NCBI GenBank assembly: GCA_907165135.1
Contig: OU015569.1
Coordinates: forward strand, 8,246,501-8,310,500
Direction: 5' to 3'
Length of the DNA: 64,000 nt
DNA from: Oikopleura dioica
Lineage: Eukaryota; Chordata; Appendicularia; Copelata; Oikopleuridae
Shown: positions 23,257-35,600 of the stretch, one piece after another
Position numbering within the stretch: the first letter of the stretch is position 1
How the letters are laid out: the number at the start of each line of letters is the position of its first letter
Made by a program: the position numbers and the translations under genes
The notes under the pieces: generated by a model
Databases searched by the model: none
Seen by the model: only the letters and a program-made list of their open reading frames with translations
Told to the model about the DNA's origin: nothing

Positions 23257-25247
23257 CTAGATTAAATTAATATAAAAAGTGCGGGAAGAGGGTGTACCAA
23301 CCCCACAATTGTACAGTTGTGTGAGGAGTTTCCGCACCCCTAAACAGCGGGTAAACTTGAACACACAACTGTAGGTTGTAAAAATATTTTGTTCAGTATT
23401 CTTTTCGTGTGTTAAACCTTCCTTGATCATTGTCCCCTTAGGAAAGCAACCTGATCTGAAGACCTCTTGAATCGGTCTGTCATCTTCAGCTTTAGCAGCA
23501 CTCATGTTTTCACAGGTCGATCTCAGCATTGTCTCTGCGTCGATCAAACTATCTCCGGCAGCAAGTTTTTCCTCTTGAGTTTGCTCAAGCATATCAAGCT
23601 AAAAGCTTGCATAAAATAATTTTGTAATTGGTAGATAGATTACCTTCACTTTGAGATGTTTGTCGTCGAAAGGCGTAGTTCGACCAGATCCCCAGTTTGG
23701 TATAAGAATTCTAGCGATTGGCATGATTTTAGGTCCGCCGTGTACGTAAGCAGTACTCGTTTTAACTTTCTTGGCAGCGGTGGGACCTTGCCGCGGTTTT
23801 ATTCGTTTGCCAGTATTTCCATCTATTAAATTTGCCTTGTAAAGTTGAATAACCATGTCTAAACGAATGAATTATTTTTATCCACTAATTTTAAACATAC
23901 CTAAAGCGCATTTTTTCTGGGCAGACTTTTTATTTGTGGCGATAGCTTCCGCTGCAAAAGTCCTCCCACTAATTTCTAGCGAGACGGAATATTGATACTG
24001 TCTGTCTTGATTGGTTCCAACTTCTTTTTCGTTAAAGCTTAGATCCTTGTCAATCGACGCAAAATAATCTTGAAGTTTTGCTCGAGCAGTCTCAAGCGTC
24101 CAATTTCCATTCTCGTCAAAGTTCAACGGCTCGTCCAGTTTTCTTTTCACGCCGTGTTTTGAGCTCACTGGGCCTGCCTCGACTTCCATTTGACCTTCTC
24201 GCGATCGTTTGGGCACTTCACCATGTTTTTCGATCACGCCTAGCGAAAATAGCTTCCGAACAGCAATAACCGCGCATTGTGCATTTGCTTGTTTCTTGTT
24301 TGACGCCTTTGCACGGATTACTACAGGATTGGGTCCTAGCCGTTTAACGTCGAGTTTAAGAATAGAGTGTGTCATTTTCTGCCCGTCGTGAATGGTCTCC
24401 ACAGTGTTTTCGAAGTCGCAGGAGATACGTTCCGACATACAAAAGCGATTTAGTCTTTGACGGGCATTGTCAATATTCCACCCTCCATTTATATCAGCTT
24501 CATCCTTTTTCGCTTCGCAAGAAACCGATTCTTTTCCATCGTGGTTGCTTTTTACGCTTTCCATCTGAATGTTCCTAATCGGAAGCTCGGCTTTCTTTAT
24601 AAGACCTTTCGCCACCATTTGATCTACAAAGTCCCAAGCAGCAAGGGTCTGCGCTTCGCGTTTCGACCGTGCTTCTTGCTGCGCTTCGTAGCCCATTCCT
24701 GTTATAACAAGGTTGCATACATATCGAACCTTCGGACTGCGACCGATCGGCGTATACGTGTATTCTGGTTTGATTTTCTTCTGAGTGCACCAGGCGTATA
24801 AGTAAGACTTTATTTCTGTCGCTTTGATAGGCTTCGGGCCGACTGGAGTGTTTCTATTGTACTGTGACTGCTGCTGGTTCCCTCCGAAGTGATTTCGTTG
24901 ATGTGATCCACCGTGGCCACCCCTCTAGGTTGATGAGTAAAAACTCCGGGTGGTCTCGACATTCGATAGCCAACATTGGGCGTCTGGACCATAGGTGTGC
25001 CCATTTGGTAGTTTGTTGGCACGGCTGGAGTACCTGGGACGACACCCATAGGCATCTGAGTCGCGTAACGACCGAGCTGCCACTGAGCGTCATACATTCC
25101 ATTTGCTGACCCCGAACTGTATCCACCAGAAGCGTCCATCACCTGCACAGGCTGGTTGGGTGGCTGTGGAAACGTCCCGTAAGCAAATCCCGACGGGGCC
25201 GTTCCCTGCGGCTGATATTCACCTCCGCCACCCATATAAAACGACAT
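23257..25247 (-). CDS. Three-dsRBD RNA-binding protein resembling the N-terminus of DHX9, no helicase domain seen
   Basis: From ATG 25247 the protein starts with a Gly/Gln/Pro-rich region (MSFYMGGGGEYQPQG), then an RGG/Gln-rich linker, then dsRBD1 with the DHX9-type start SYLYAWCTQKKIKPEY (about 24800) and TLAAWDFVDQMVAKGLI. dsRBD2 begins GGWNIDNARQRLNRF and contains SNKKQANAQCAVIAVRKLF. dsRBD3 begins NGNWTLETARAKLQDYF and contains ATNKKSAQKKCAL, running on after an intron into DMVIQLYKANLI. A short C-terminal exon (LEQTQEEKLAAGDSLIDAE) follows, and the frame ends at 23257. DEAH helicase motifs were not found before the next gene, so this looks like a dsRNA-binding protein without helicase. 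The frame shifts by one base at a CCCC run (24920-24923, plus strand) between the N-terminal region and the RGG linker. The 3' end after about 23420 is uncertain. Confidence 0.72.
23312..23373. repeat. Perfect 12-bp inverted repeat (hairpin) in the 3' part of the dsRBD gene
   Basis: TACAGTTGTGTG at 23312-23323 is matched by its exact complement CACACAACTGTA at 23362-23373, with a 38-nt loop. It lies in the last reading frame or 3' UTR of the dsRNA-binding gene. In the RNA it would form a 12-bp stem. Confidence 0.55.
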
Positions 25248-25431
25248 TCTTTTAACAAATTACATTTGAAGTTTATTTATCTGTTGGGTTTCAGCAATAT
25301 ATTATTAAGTTAATCGTGTACATTCATTGGCATTTTCATGGTACAGGATCAGAGAGAACGAAATAGAAGATAATTTAATTTTTCTAAGTCAGATTCAAGT
25401 TGATCGACGACGGATTTGAAGAGTAATGAAC

Positions 25432-27432
25432 TCACATCATGCCTCCCATTCCACCCATACCGCCCATGCCTCCCATACCAGCCATTGGGTTAGCAGGAGC
25501 GCCTTCTTCTTTCTTCTCCGTAATCACACATTCAGCAGTTGTTAAGAGTGAGGCGACGCCGGACGCATCGATAAGAGCCTGCTTGATAACCTTTGTTGGG
25601 TCAATAACTCCGGCCTTGATCATGTCGATGAATTCGCCAGTGTGAGCATTATAGCCAGGTTCACCAGCCATGATCTTTTCGACAATAGCGCGCCCTTCGA
25701 CGCCCGCGTTGTTGGCAATAGTTGTAGCAGGGATTCTGAAAGCATATATTATCAGAAACATTCTTTACGCGAAGGATTACCGGATAGCTCGGTTGACAAC
25801 ATCTACGCCGATTTGTTCATCAGAATTCTTAGTGTCGACATTCTGAAGAAGTGGAACGCATCGGAGAAGAGCGACTCCGCCACCGGGGACGATGCCTTCT
25901 TCGACAGCAGCACGGGTTGCGCAGAGAGCGTCCTCAAGAAATGTCCTTGGATTTAAATCATAGAATGGACTCTCACCTCAACTCGGTCCTTCTTTTCGCC
26001 AACTTCGACTTCGGAAGCGCCGCCGATTCGGAGAACAGCAACACCTCCAGAAAGTCGTGCCTTTCGTTCTGCTAGCTTTTCTTTCTCGTATTCAGAGTTC
26101 GAGGAGGCAACTGCATCATCAATTTCTTCGCATCGCCGAGAAATCGCATCCGCAGATCCGTTTCCGTTCAACATAAGTGTGTCATCCTGAGTTATTCGGT
26201 TACTACTAAAATCCTAAAGACTTTGAAACCTTAGTGACGACAAGCTCGCCGACTTGACCGAAGTCAGAAGGCTTGATATCTTCGAGCTTGAGGGCAAATG
26301 CTTCATCGTTGAAAATAGTGGCACCAGTCGCGATGCCAATATCCTTCAGAGTGTTCTTTCTATTGTCACCGAAGCCTGGAGCTTTAACAGCGACAACTTT
26401 GAGGCCACCTTTCAGGCGATTCAAGACGAGAGCAGCAATGGCATCAGAATCGACGTCCTCGGCGATGATGACTTAAAGAGTATTTTGAAAATACATAAAT
26501 AAATTGAAGGTGAATACCCATACATTATGGGTAGTTATTACTCAAGTCCCACTTACTGAGGGGTTTCTGGTTCTTTGCAGCAAATTCAAGGGCAGGAATA
26601 AGAGGTTGCACTTCAGAAATTTTTTCTCAGAAAGAAGGACGAGGGCGTTTTCGTAGGCACACTTCAGTCCCTTCTGCTCGGTCATGAAGTAGGGAGAGAT
26701 GTAGCCTCGGTCGAATTTAATACCTTCGGTGACTTCCAATTCGTCTTCAAGAGTCTAATATTAAAATCGTTAAGAGTTTGTCAATCGTTAGTGGAAATAA
26801 TTAACAGTAAATCACCTTTCCATCCTTCACAGTAATGACACCTCGGCGACCAACTCTGTCCATAGCGCGAGCAATCAAATCGCCAACTTCAGTATCTCCG
26901 TTGGCGGAAATAGTAGCGACCTGTGCAATTTCTTCCGAGGTTTCAACGGGCTTAGAGATCTCTTGCAGGTTGTCGACAACGATGTTGACCGCTTTCTGGA
27001 TTCCTCGTCGTACATCGGTTCCGTTGGCTCCTTTCTGGATTCTCTCCATTCCTTCAACAATGATAGCACGTGCTAGGACAGTGGCTCCAGTAGTTCCATC
27101 ACCGGCTTTATCGTTGGTATTGTTGGCGACGTCCTGAACAAGTCGGGCACCAATGTTCTCCATTTTATCGGGTAGGTCAACGCTTTTTGCGACGGTAACA
27201 CCATCCTGAATATAAAGTGAATAGAAGATGGAAATTGATAACAAACCTTCGTGATTTGTGGAGCGCCCCACGACTTCTCAATAATAACAGTAGAGCCTTT
27301 TGGCCCCATGGTGCAAGCAACAGCGTCGGCAAGCTTGTTAATACCCTTCATCATGTCCTTCTTCGCCTGGAGTCCGAAGGCGATTTCTTTGGCGCCACGC
27401 TTGGCGACGACTTTTTGTCCAGCTCGAAGCAT
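25432..27432 (-). CDS. HSPD1: Mitochondrial chaperonin HSP60 (GroEL family), frame broken by one base in exon 3
   Basis: Seven exons: 27432..27247, 27205..26816, 26754..26557, 26471..26230, 26186..25977, 25932..25781 and 25735..25432. The protein has a basic leader ([17 protein letters not shown]), the ATP-binding block [14 protein letters not shown], apical-domain sequence [27 protein letters not shown], and the Gly-Met repeat tail [13 protein letters not shown]. With one base added the total would be 561 codons, close to the usual size. Exon 3 has 198 nt where 199 are needed. The break lies in a six-base homopolymer (26620-26625), before and after which the family sequence is well conserved in different frames. 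HSP60 is essential and no second copy is seen, so a base-calling or assembly error is the simplest reading; a true mutation or slippage cannot be excluded. Confidence 0.92.
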
Positions 27433-27789
27433 TTTGAAAGTTAACGTGCTCTCTACAAAACAAAACTAAATTAGCTTGACCTCAGAGTAAAGTTATCTTA
27501 ATAGATCCTTGAAGGACCCGCAGATATTATGATGCAACTGGCGCATATTTGAACAAGTTTGCGCTGGATTTTGGCTAGCCCCGAATAGGGACGCCCACGC
27601 CTTCGAGAACATTCCAGAATCTTCAGTAGTACCTTGAGTCAGAAAAAAATGATGTGATAATTTTGAAGGGAATAATTTATTTTAAAAACATATTGTTGAA
27701 GGCATCAAGTCTTTAGCAATGTTTCGGCGAACTTTATTGGAGTACCGGTGAAATTTCAGCCGGATAAATAAATAAGTGAATCGGATGTT
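27433..27789 (-). promoter_or_regulatory. HSP60 promoter/5' region
   Basis: This is the whole gap between the HSP60 start and the stop of the next minus-strand gene. Apart from the heat-shock elements I see a TTTCAG-like sequence and AT-rich DNA. A splice or trans-splice acceptor for the 5' UTR may lie close to the ATG, but it is not clear. Confidence 0.45.
27602..27624. promoter_or_regulatory. Heat-shock element array, five perfect alternating units
   Basis: The sequence holds TTC, GAA, TTC, GAA, TTC with exactly two bases between units, i.e. five contiguous inverted nGAAn modules. It lies about 170 bp upstream of the HSP60 start codon. Heat-shock factor trimers bind three such units, so this is a strong predicted HSF site and fits stress control of HSP60. 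Confidence 0.82.
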
Positions 27790-30110
27790 TCAGTGGTTGT
27801 TACTGTATCTTTCAATTGTGCTAGATTTGAACTGTTGTATAATTTCGTCTATGAGCTGTGTCGGCTGCATCTCTTCCTGTGTGCAGTTGCGATACATTTC
27901 AGCAGGCGAGAGTCCGTTCCCATGTTTCAGAAAACCATTGTATAGCGTCATCCCAGCATCTCGATTGAGAGGGTTGCTTTCAAAAAGCTAACAAAAGATT
28001 CATTAAAATATGTTAGTTCGAATCCAATACCTGAGTCCATATTCGCCCAGCAACAGCCTGCGCCCATAAGTACGAGTAATATTTTGCCCCATATATCGCG
28101 AAATGACTGAACCTGTTCCACCATCCTGAGTGTCCGTCAGCTTCAAAAGGGGCGTGATCGACGGCAACTCTATTTATCGTCTTCCTGAAATCTTCTTCCG
28201 TCGGACCATGTAACTCCAAGTCACAGAGGGCGGTGAATATCTACCATTATACACTAATTGATCGTATATGAAGTAACATACTGTATTTTGAAGCTCAATT
28301 GCAGGTATATAAGATGAGTTTCGAGCTGAATTTCTCAGGATGCGGCTTTCCTCTTCAGACAGCTCCAACATATCTCCCGAATAATCCCGCGCTTTGCACA
28401 TTCGTAGTACTGCAGGGACAGTCGCGAACCGTTCGAAGAGCGTTGATGGTACTTCTGCAAAGTCGGTGGAAATTCGCGTGCCGAAAAGATGCTGATAACG
28501 CGTACGTGCAAGTATTGAGTGCAATGCGTGGCCCATTTCGTGAAAGATTGTTGTCAACTCATCGTGGGAGATTTCAGACGCTTCTCCACGATTTTGACAG
28601 GAGAATGAAACGACAATGATCGGATTCTGGTAAGATGTCTTCGATAACTGTTTGCCGCAGCGAACAGTAAAATGACAGTCCATACATCGTTTGTCTTGCC
28701 GCGTAAATGGGTCCACGTAAATAGTTCTGTAAAAACAGTTAGCTTAAAATCTTACTGTCAATGAGTAAAAGAACTCACCCATAATCAGTTTCACCATATG
28801 CTACACGGTATTTCAAAACACTTGGGTGCCAGACTTCCCCATCTTTCGGGGTCTCTTTCGTAAAAACAATTCCAAAAAGTGCCTCTGCTAACTCGAAAAA
28901 TCCATTAATGCAGTCGTAGAAATTGAGCTTCATTGGAACCTGTGTGGCTTGTAAGTTGGCAACGGCGTATATATCCCACGGTCCAGGAGGGGACGAGTCG
29001 TCTATAAACTGGGAAATGTGGCGGCGATCATTCTCTAGAAAAGGACGCATTTCGTCAGATAGGCTTCTCAGGAAATAGCCGACTTCTTCTGGCCCCTTCG
29101 GAGCAGAGAGCATCAAAGCACGATGAGAAAAACTGTCGAAATTTAGAGCGCGTGCCATTTTGCGTCGATTACTGAAGAGAGCTTGATTATTAACAGTTAA
29201 GTCATCCAATTTGTAGTAGCTTAGTTGAGGGTACACAATAAGTAAAATAAAGTATAAATTTATGCTTAATAGGAGTCGAATCCATGTTAGCGAAAAATAT
29301 GTGAAACCCAAGTAACTGAGATAAGATTCGCGTCGCAAGTCTCGATCTGGATGTCGCATGAGCCATGAGTATTGAACCATCAGATTACGACCTTGCATTT
29401 TATGCTCTTCGGCCACTCGATAACTCAGTAAAGCAGCGTTCAATCGAGAACTGTTGGCCTCTTTATCGAAAACAGATGGTTGTCGAGCCATTTGGGCAAG
29501 ATAAGACTGATTCTCAATGATGTCCGAATGAATGGAGACATAGGCCCGACGTTCTTCTTCTGGCAAGTTGATACCAGACTGTTCAAAGTCGTGAAGCAAG
29601 AGTGTAGCACAGCGGAAAGTATCTTCATCTGCACTTTTAAGTAATTCAGAATCACAGAACGCTTTGAGAGGCCGATGCAGCTCCGAACTAGAATTCAACT
29701 CTTCCACATAGCCGCCAAGCCGTTGATGGCACTGGTCTGCAGCGTCAGCGATGTCGTTATCGGGGTGAATAGATCGGATGCAATCTGAAATGAAAGAAAA
29801 TTGATACAATCTACTAAAAAGCTTGAAATTGATACTATCTACTAAAAATCTTACCGGACATGTCTGCAGTGATACAAATTCGATTTGATAACGAGTCCAC
29901 TGCTTCTACGACATCCTCGATTCTTGAGTTGACAACGACGTCCACGCATTTTTCGATGTCAGCAATGGCTTCTTTAGTGTCACGCTCGAAGTCTGTAGGC
30001 TTTCTCAAATTCTTTCCGAAGAGCCCACTTTTTCCATCGTTTTTAGAATTTCCAAACCATGAAAGTCTTCTTGCCCTAACTCTAACGCTTCTCTCAAAAA
30101 TTTTCTTCAT
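27790..30110 (-). CDS. MIPEP: Mitochondrial intermediate peptidase (M3 metallopeptidase, MIPEP)
   Basis: The start at 30110 gives an Arg-rich presequence (MKKIFERSVRVRARRLSWFG) typical of mitochondrial import. The large exon 29809-28775 carries conserved MIPEP segments (LLHDFEQSGINLPEEERR; LMRHPDRDLRRESYLSYL). The active site is HEMGHALHSILARTRYQHL (about 28540), with the third zinc ligand in DFAEVPS. The C-terminus ends QQFKSSTIERYSNNH at TGA 27790-27792. The enzyme removes octapeptides from partly processed mitochondrial precursors. Several introns interrupt the gene and not every junction was traced, but the frame pieces follow the family order. It sits directly upstream of HSP60 on the same strand, although the gap of 357 bp is wide for an operon. 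Confidence 0.87.
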
Positions 30111-30335
30111 ATCTTTCTCTATAGAATCATTCTTAAATCGAAGATATTAGAAGGGCGGAAATTAACAGAAACAGATACTGAAATAGAAAAATAAAAATAT
30201 CTTTAGCAGAAAATAAACAGGATAGAAAAGATCAAGGCAGAGTCCATATCACGAATTTACGAGTGCAGATTTTGATACGTAAGGTCGGCGCTCATTAAAA
30301 TAAACGAAGTTAAGTGTCTAATTACAGGTCATGTT

Positions 30336-32436
30336 TTAAACTGACAAGGGCTCCGCGATCGGTATCGGGACAATGGAGCTTATCACAGGCTTCGTTTGCT
30401 CCCTCGGTGTAATGAGCACTTTTACGTCGCCAGTTTCGCCGTTTTCACTAGTATTTCTTACGAGAACTTCGACACTCGTGGATTTCCCAGGTAATAGAAG
30501 AGGCAGTACGATGACTTTTCTTTCAATCGCGAAAATATTGCGATTGTAAATGAGCCCAAGAACAAATCTTTGCTTCAAATTGATCGTTTCCTTCGTATTC
30601 GTTACGCATATTTTTAGCTTGAAGACAGGCCCAACGCCGAATAAGCTCACAGTCATGGAAATTCCGTACACATCTGTTGAGGGAGCGAGTGCTTTATTCT
30701 GGATCTTCAGCATTTCTCTTCCGGCCATAAGTCTCAATTTTGAGAGGTCGTATTGGAAATTATTCATAATCGATTGTACGTTCTTTTTCTCAATATCTAT
30801 TTGGTCTAAGTAAGCTTGTTCCATCTTGGGCATTTTTATTGCCAGTCCGACTTCGCGACTTGTTTTGGCGATATCCTTCTTCTGAAAAGTCGCCTTTCGC
30901 CGGACGAAGAAAACCTCTAACGCGCCGTTTTCCGTAACTGTGACAAGTGTCGAGTCTTCTCTGTCATATCTACCAAACGTAACAGCAACGACATTTTCGT
31001 TCGTCTCTAATTCGTCGACAAGCTCAGTGTCCCTATAAAATAATAATGAAAACGATTGGGGAAGATAATAATTTAACCTAAAAATTTGGATGACATTTTT
31101 ATCTGTGCTAACAAGCACGCCTGTGATTCCTTTATCTTTGACATCTAGTCCACAGATTGCCAGTGGCCGTCCTTTTGTTCGCCTCATATGCTTGATTCTT
31201 CCATCCTCGTGGTATATATGAAGCGTATCGTCTGTACAAGCGACGAAAAGATAAGAGGCGCTCTTGACGAAGCCGACGGCATGAGTGGAAAGTGTAAACA
31301 ACACACGAGGCTCAGAATCGCGGTCAAAGGAGTAGCAAATTCCATCCCTTGCAATCACAAATATTCTGTAATCAACGTCGAACAGGCCTGCGTGTTCGAT
31401 AAAAACAGGAACTTATTTATGCTTTTTATTTCAAGTTTAAAATTTATGACGAACGTAAATTTATAAATGAATAACGCATGCGGAATGCCACACGCCGGTT
31501 CGTTTCCGCCCAAGCAAAATATGGCACCATAAGAATTAATCATAAGCTTTTCCTGAAGGTAGCTCTACTCTTCGAAGTACCGTAAAGGCCGCGCAATCCA
31601 TTATCTGAAGTTCGGCATCTTCGGTGGCAACGATCAAGCATGATACTCCAGTTTCGTCTGGAACGCTTTTCTTCATTGCACTCATCGCGACGATGTTTGA
31701 AACTCTGGTAAGAGGTTTTTGCTAAGAAAAGAATGAAAACAGATGACTTTTAGGATGTCTTACGTGATTAGCTCTGGCATATGCGGCTCTTTCATCGGCA
31801 TTGGGTAAGTTGAGGAAAATCCGAGATCGCTGAGAAAGAGGAATTCCTTGTTGGTAACGAAGAGTGGTAAGAACATCAGCGAGATTTTCGAAATCGAAAT
31901 TCTCTTCCCGCGAATGGATCCAAGCTTCTTTTTCGATTTGGTTGAGCTCTAGCTCTGGCAGTGTGTACTTGAAAAAGGCGCGCATGTTCTTGTAGATGAA
32001 AATAGCAGCACCGGCCGCTACACCAACCGCCGTCACACCTTTACTGTATCGAGATTATGCGTGTTACAAGATGACCTCTTCACCTGATGTTGAAGCTCGT
32101 AACCGCAGATGGGAGCCCGAGAATAGCGTTTTGGGAGACAAGCGACGTTTTAGAGAAGACTTTGAGCATAAACTTGGAGACTCCATCGTTGAAAGATGCA
32201 GCTATCAACTTGGATTCCCCATTGTTGCCGGTGTCACTTAGGGCTAAGTGACAGGAGTACACAGACAGACGTGCAAGAGGCTGACTTAATATAACTATTA
32301 TCTCTTGCCGCAAAGGGAAGACGGCAGACCTAAAAGCAGTGATGAAGCATGCTTCATTATTCGGTTCCGCAGTTCGATCCTCTCTCCCAAAGTTAACTTC
32401 GTCCATACGTCTAATATTAGAATGTTTCGATTCCAT
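30336..32436 (-). CDS. BBS1: Bardet-Biedl syndrome 1 protein (BBSome subunit)
   Basis: Exon 1 starts at ATG 32436 and joins across a 45-nt intron to the conserved PLARLSVYSCHLALSD. Then come AAIFIYKNMRAFFKYTLPEL, SCLIVATEDAELQIMD, LFVACTDDTLHIYHEDGRI and FGRYDREDSTLVTVTENG, which are beta-propeller signatures of BBS1, followed by the helical linker (LDQIDIEKKNVQSIMN) and the C-terminal ear-type domain (GVGPVFKLKICVTNTKE; VLPLLLPGKSTSVEVLV). The stop is at 30336. BBS1 is the BBSome subunit that contacts ARL6 and moves membrane proteins in cilia. Gene order, gaps of about 180-230 bp and the shared strand place it in the minus-strand run, but nothing shows co-transcription. Confidence 0.9.
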
Positions 32437-32616
32437 TTCGAATTAATTTCCTTTATTGTTGATAAATGAGCTTTTCGACAGGCTTAGCTTTTGGTTGAAA
32501 AATGAACAGAACTGATAGAATGAGTGTAGAATAGGATGCGAACAATGTACAGTAGAGAAAATTGTTTCATGAATTGAAAATTCGTTTGAAGAGAAAAGGA
32601 ACAATAGATCAGTTAA

Positions 32617-35600
32617 TTATTTATGAGTTTCATCGTCGCTAGATTTCTGATGCTCGAGTTCAGCAGCCTCACGTAGACGGCGACGATTCTCAATCCTCGT
32701 GCACTTCGGGCAACTTTCAAGAGTGTTTCTGAAGCAATTTGCATGAAAGCAAGCGCAACATTTCAAACAGGAGGACGTTTCTTCGGTTTCAAACGGATAA
32801 ATAAGGTTATCAGACCCGCAAAGCTCGCAATAGAAGCCTAAAGAAAACACTTGACAAAATCTTATCAAGGATTGGATTTACCTTTAAACCCACAAGTTTC
32901 GCACAGAGAAATGTGTCTTTTTCCAGCTTCGTAAAGTTGACTTAGCGAAGTTTCCAATGACTCCTCCTGAAACTCTACAAGATCTGCGACAGAATAACGA
33001 TGAATATCTCCAGTCAGATACTCTCGTCCATGCGCAAACTTATCATATATTTCTTTGCCTTTTGAGCAAGTTTTCAGATACGGTTCCATCTTCTGAAGGC
33101 GGATTCGAAGCTTTCGAACTCGCTCTAAGGCCGGCACATGACTTCAAGGAAATTGATTAAATTAGGGCGGAAAAATTTAAGAATATTTACCCATACAACG
33201 CCGAATTCGTCTCATTTATTTCTAACAAAGGATCGTGCTGAACTCGGCTCAGGTAACAGCGAGCTCGTTTACAAATTGATCTGGCCGAAAGGTCCCAGTT
33301 GAAAATCATCCGCGCAGGAATGACGGAGACCTTGACAGAGACCACGAGTTTGGAAATAATGGGTTCAGAGCGGCTAGTCCGTTATGTAACTCAGTGTGCC
33401 TCGGGCTGCGCGGAGGCGGACGATTTTCGCTCGACTCTGCGCCCGGCGCAAATTTCCAGTTCAGTGTCCTGCCAACCTCGGCGAAAGCCGCTTTGCATTT
33501 TTATGATCGAGCGCCAAATACATAGAGAAAAACTCCATCTACTGTGTCTTCACTGAGTTTATTCTAGAGTTGTCGTAGCAGGAATTCGTAGCAACGAGGC
33601 ACAAAAAGAACATGGCCTCATCGTTGACCATAGTCGTACCCTTGGACAGTAGCTTCTCAAGAGTTACTGGCCAAGGATACTCTCGGACTCCGTTGAGAAC
33701 CCAGTAACTGGTGTGCAGAAGAGCTGAGTGCTCGAATTTCCCTCTACGATCACTCGGTATTGTATTTTCTATCTTTATTTTTACTTTTATGTTATTTTTT
33801 ATGTTATTTTTACGTTAACTCTGTCGGTCAAGGTATGAGCCGAGCGGCGTGATTTCGCCCCTCGTCACATTTTTCCTAGTTCTAGCTCCCAGCCCTTATT
33901 ATCACGCGGTCTAGGGGATGGTCCTGGGCGGCCAATGAGAACACCGTCTTCCCCGAAAACTGCTGGCCGGTTTTCGAGGCAACGGATGCTTCCAAGGTCG
34001 AAAACATAATAACATGTCCGCAGTAACGGACTTTGCGCACAATCTCCTGCGAACCTGTTGATGAGAACGACAACAGTTGATCGCGGTTGTAGATCAAGTC
34101 AGTGTAACGGAATCCGGACAAGCCGTTGCGCACTAGACTTAGGCTAGCCCCATATCAGATTTTTCAAATTTTATTTTCGCGCATTTTCAACGAAAGATTT
34201 TCGTTGTAAGATTCCGAAAGGTTTCTTATCCCAAGTCTCAATCAAACCTTGATAGTGTAGCACTCCTAGAATCTCCATCTTTCAGCAATGACTACGACAA
34301 TGGAGGAACTAAAAGCCAAGATTCTTGTGGCTCAGACTAAACTCGCTACCTACACTGATCGCCCTGCCACCACGGATGCCCAGGTTCAGGCCAAAGCTGA
34401 CCTCGAAAAGGAGATCGCCGATGCCAAAGCTGAACTCGTCCAACTTGTTATGAGCGCCGGTCCAGCTACTTCCGCCAGCTCGGGTTCTTCGGACATGATT
34501 CATTTGGAAGGCCAACTATTGTGCCAACACTTGCAATCACTGCCCAAGTTCACCGGTGCCAGTGCCGAAGATGCTAGCACGTTCATCAACAAAGTAAAAG
34601 CGATTATCCAGTCTTGCCGAACTCTCGACTTTGAACGCATCTACGCTTCCATTAAGCCTAAGTTATCGGCTAATGTTTTGAAGACGCTAGAACTTGCTTC
34701 AATTAAGAGTGAAAGCGACCTTGTCAAGTGCATCCAAACCAATTATGGCAATGCTAGCAACGTTTTCCAACGCTTGGAAACATGGCAAAACCGACCGAAG
34801 CCATTTAATAAGTCGTTCTCGACCTTCCATGCCGAGTGCGTTGCCCAGCTAGAGCCGATCATCCAAGGGTACGAGGAACTGATCAAAGCGAACAAGATCA
34901 AAGCTGACCCTACGCTTACTTCCTACACTCCGACATTTCATGATGCTTTTAACCTCCTCGTCACGATGAAGACCTTGCACTCGATCCGCCAGGAGTCGGC
35001 CGAGTTGTACAGCTCCATCGTGATCGAGTTGAGTACGTTCTCATCCCCGGACCAGCTTGCTGCGAGAGCTCAGGCACTCAGCGTCCAGACTACTTTCTCC
35101 TCGTGCAATGCCGCCGAGTCGAGACGCCCTGGAAACCAGTCTAACAAGAAGGGAAACAATTCCAGCGCGAAGAACGACAAGCGCGACGACGACGATCGTC
35201 ACAACAACGCTCAGTCGAACAATAATCAGAATCAATCCAATAATAACCGACGTCGCCGCCGTAATGGCAATAACAATGGTGGCCACGCTGGCAACGGCAA
35301 TGGTCACAACGGCGATAACCGCCAAAACAACGGGAACAATCGTTCCAACAACGGTGGTAACGCGGGCAATGGGAACAACGGCGCCAAGGGTAACCCAAAC
35401 AATCAGTCTATGTACAGGCGCCACGATGGCCCTAATTACCCTCCTCAAATGCGTCGATACCAATCAAACCCTGCCTATGGTCAGCAAGTCTACGGCGTCA
35501 ACGCCGCCGAGTCGGCCGATTGCGCGCCGCCACAGGGATACGAGCACTTTGAAAGTCCGTATAATCCTAACGCAGCCCCTTTCGTGCCACACAATCAGAT

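Noticed and set aside
25432-32436. HSP60, MIPEP and BBS1 as one trans-spliced operon
   Set aside because: Gaps of 225-357 bp and a heat-shock promoter directly upstream of HSP60 argue against a single transcription unit.
35041-35463. Long minus-strand frame rich in Val/Ile
   Set aside because: It is the antisense of the Asn-rich gag tail; AAC codons read GTT on the other strand and keep the frame open.
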